Of a DNA stretch of 6,986 nucleotides, positions 5,492 to 6,986 are shown in pieces. Each line of letters opens with the position of its first letter. The first letter of the stretch is position 1. A program made the translations under genes and the position numbers. Origin of the DNA: CAZUVM01 sp964623885 (GTDB lineage: Bacteria; Verrucomicrobiota; Verrucomicrobiia; Limisphaerales; UBA8199); the NCBI GenBank assembly GCA_964623885.1, contig CAZUVM010000233.1, positions 1 through 6,986 of the forward strand. The letters are read 5' to 3'. The notes below the pieces were generated by a model. That model searched no databases and had not been told where the DNA came from. It saw nothing but the letters and a program-made list of their open reading frames with translations.

Positions 5492-6148
5492 TCATGGCGC
5501 ACGCAACCCTGCAGGCACCATATCCACGAGCTGATGTTGCATCGCGTAGTGCATCAGCTCGGCGTTGTTTCTCAGGCCCATTTTTTCGAGGATGCGGCCG
5601 CGATAGGTGCTGATGGTTTTGACGCTCAAAGCCAGCTCGCGGGCGATTTCGCTGACGATCCGGCCCGCGGCGATCAGGCGTAACACCTGGAATTCACGGT
5701 CGGAGAGCAGTTCCTGTGGCGGCTTCGCCGCATCGCTCGAAAGATTCGTCGCCAGTGTTTCGGCCAGCGGCCTGCTGACGTAGCGGCCCCCCGCCAGCAC
5801 TTTTTTGACGGCTTGGACCAATTCCTCAGCGGCACTCTCTTTGGTCATGTATCCAGCCGCGCCCAGTTTGAGCACCCGCACCGCAAACTGGTTCTCGGGA
5901 TGGATGCTGAGCACCAGCACCGGGAGCCGGGGGCGCTGTTTTTTGATTTCACGCATCACGTCCAGGCCACTTCGCCCCGGCAGGGTGATGTCCAGCACCA
6001 CAATATTCCAAGGCGCCGTGCCCACCAGGTCGAGGGCCTCCTGCGCATTGCGCGCCTCGCCGAACACGGCTCGTTTAAACTCCTCGGCCAGAATCTGCTT
6101 CAGCCCACGGCGCACCACGGTGTGGTCGTCGACTAAAAGAATTCTCAT
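5492..6148 (-). CDS. NarL/FixJ-family response regulator (REC + LuxR HTH)
   Basis: A 218-residue two-component response regulator. The receiver domain (about 1-120) has the acidic pair D7/D8 (ILLVDDHTVVRRG), the predicted phospho-acceptor D53 in VVLDITLPGRSG, the switch Ser at 81 (VLVLSIH) and the conserved Lys at 103 (AAGYMTKES). A linker to about 145 precedes the LuxR-type helix-turn-helix, about 148-205, with LSDREFQVLRLIAAG, the EIARELALSVKTISTYR recognition region and ILEKMGLRNNAELMHYA. All residues needed for phosphorylation are present, so it should act as a phosphorylation-controlled DNA-binding regulator. ATG 6148 overlaps the stop of the upstream regulator (ATGA) and has GAAGG six bases upstream, which suggests translational coupling. 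The frame remains open upstream to 6253, but that part is Arg-rich and outside the fold. Targets are unknown; the adjacent stress cluster is a candidate by position only. GacA/UvrY-type relatives share this layout. Confidence 0.95.
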   Translation of the reverse strand: MRILLVDDHTVVRRGLKQILAEEFKRAVFGEARNAQEALDLVGTAPWNIVVLDITLPGRSGLDVMREIKKQRPRLPVLVLSIHPENQFAVRVLKLGAAGYMTKESAAEELVQAVKKVLAGGRYVSRPLAETLATNLSSDAAKPPQELLSDREFQVLRLIAAGRIVSEIARELALSVKTISTYRGRILEKMGLRNNAELMHYAMQHQLVDMVPAGLRAP

Positions 6149-6882
6149 GTCGTGCCTTCGGCGTCGCGGCCGGCCGCGGCCTGCGTCGCGTGCCAGCGCG
6201 CCAGCGCGCCTGACCCGCCCATCGGTGCAAGGCTGGTTTCCACAATACCGCAAGAGATAGCGTAGCGCGTCAAAGTTGCGACTTTGTGAATGTTCAACTT
6301 ATCCATGATAAACTGCCGGTGTTTCTCGACGGTTTTAACACTCAAACCCAGAAGGCTGGCCATTCGTTTGTTGGAGCACCCTTCGGCGATCAATTGCAGG
6401 ACTTCCGTTTGACGGCTGCTTAAATCCGCCGTGGTGTGGAATTCGTATCGATGGGCGGACGCTGGCCGCCGTTTGAATAAATCGGGGTCGATCGGCGGGC
6501 TGATAGCGACGTTTGCTTTGCCGGCGTCACGGATCGCTTGCATCAATCCTTCGGCGGGTGCGGTTTTCGGCACATAACCTGCCGCTCCTGCTTCAACCGC
6601 CTGCTGCACATGGTGCTCGTCGCTGTAGGTCGAGAGAATCAGTACCTTGGTGGCGGGAACCTGCCGGGTTATCCGCCGCGTGGCTTCGATCCCGTTTAAT
6701 CGCGGCATGCCGATGTCCATCAGGACCACATCAGGCTGAAGTCGTTTCGTTTCGCCCAGCGCCCGGTGGCCGTTTTCAGCTTCTCCGATCACATGGATGT
6801 CGTCGGTGGCCTGCAGCAACGCCCGCAGCCCTTCGCGGAAAACGGCGTGATCGTCTGAGAGCAACACAGTGATTTTTTTCAT
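6145..6882 (-). CDS. NarL/FixJ-family response regulator (REC + LuxR HTH), first of the tandem pair
   Basis: A 245-residue response regulator. The receiver has D10/D11 (VLLSDDHAVFREGLRALL), the phospho-acceptor D56 in DVVLMDIGMPRLNG, switch residues S84/T85 (LILSTYSDEHH) and the conserved K106 (AAGYVPKTAP). A linker (about 125-152) leads to the LuxR-type HTH at about 154-210, with LSSRQTEVLQLIAEG, NKRMASLLGLSVKTVEKHRQ and the closing FIMDKLNIHKVATLTRYAI. A 28-residue Ala/Gly-rich tail (from about 218) continues past the HTH and carries, in its DNA, the ribosome-binding site of the next gene. The start at 6882 is supported by AAAGGAAA upstream. The protein is clearly distinct from the second regulator, so this is not a recent tandem duplication. 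A partner kinase is not in the window. DegU/NarL-like regulators have the same plan. Confidence 0.95.
   Translation of the reverse strand: MKKITVLLSDDHAVFREGLRALLQATDDIHVIGEAENGHRALGETKRLQPDVVLMDIGMPRLNGIEATRRITRQVPATKVLILSTYSDEHHVQQAVEAGAAGYVPKTAPAEGLMQAIRDAGKANVAISPPIDPDLFKRRPASAHRYEFHTTADLSSRQTEVLQLIAEGCSNKRMASLLGLSVKTVEKHRQFIMDKLNIHKVATLTRYAISCGIVETSLAPMGGSGALARWHATQAAAGRDAEGTT
6155..6159 (-). promoter_or_regulatory. Shine-Dalgarno inside the upstream regulator gene
   Basis: GAAGG on the minus strand lies six bases before ATG 6148, within the last codons of the first regulator. Together with the ATGA overlap it decides the start and supports coupled translation of the two regulators. Confidence 0.6.
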
Positions 6883-6986
6883 CAGTTTCCTTTGGTTTGA
6901 TGAGACAACCGGCTTCGGTGCGCCCCATTAACGTGCGTGCGCTTTGCGGCATGTCCCGTGGTGGTGGAAGCAACGCGCCATGCCGC
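6883..6986. other. Right-edge region upstream of the regulator pair, no gene assigned
   Basis: One minus-strand frame is open from the edge to a TGA whose last base is the A of ATG 6882 (TGATG), giving 34 residues with no recognisable motif. It could be the tail of an upstream gene, such as a sensor kinase, coupled to the regulators, or simply leader DNA. An inverted repeat GCGGCATG/CATGCCGC (6946-6953 and 6979-6986) with a 25-bp spacer is also present. Confidence 0.3.

Noticed and set aside
5211..5502. Two overlapping minus-strand frames of 85 and 94 codons between the regulator and the stress gene
   Set aside because: They overlap each other, have low-complexity Arg/Ser/Ala composition and no motif. 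The supposed starts lie at the very end of the regulator gene without a ribosome site.
1..6986. CRISPR array, insertion sequence, tRNA or rRNA
   Set aside because: No regularly spaced identical repeats, no transposase-like protein, no terminal inverted repeats and no tRNA-like cloverleaf were seen on either strand.

Overview
The window reads as a chromosomal segment of a GC-rich Gram-negative bacterium. Every gene I can support is on the minus strand, so the biological order runs from the right edge to the left edge. Two lipoproteins with clear lipoboxes and an AsmA-like DUF748 protein point to a two-membrane envelope. The Asn/Thr-rich style of the DUF748 protein and the mix of small stress-type membrane proteins with paired NarL-type regulators suggest soil or sediment Verrucomicrobiota (Pedosphaera/Limisphaerales-like). 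That placement is an inference from remembered family style, not a search result.

Right part (6986 to 5492): two response regulators of the NarL/FixJ class (receiver plus LuxR-type HTH) lie in tandem. The stop of the first overlaps the start of the second in an ATGA junction. No histidine kinase is visible; if there is one nearby, it lies beyond the right edge. A 315-bp stretch without a convincing gene (5177-5491) separates this pair from the next cluster.

Middle part (5176 to 2320): seven short genes run head to tail with gaps of only about 30-80 bp. They encode a YflT-like general stress protein with a hydrophobic glycine-rich core, a coiled-coil lipoprotein, a Tyr-rich lipoprotein, a 191-residue protein made almost entirely of seven exact 22-residue repeats, an lmo0937-type 50-residue membrane protein, an unnamed two-helix membrane protein, and a DUF3185 membrane protein. 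All are predicted to sit in or on the envelope.

Left part (2293 to the left edge): the N-terminal 764 residues of a large DUF748 (AsmA-like) protein, starting with TTG and cut by the window edge. It lies 26 bp after the DUF3185 gene and is probably its operon partner.

Taken together, the window looks like an envelope/osmotic-stress gene cluster next to a pair of response regulators that may control it. The most unusual item is the 22-residue repeat protein (3048-3623). Its repeat length and pattern recall the amphipathic helices of apolipoproteins and LEA-type proteins, and I do not recognise it as a named family.
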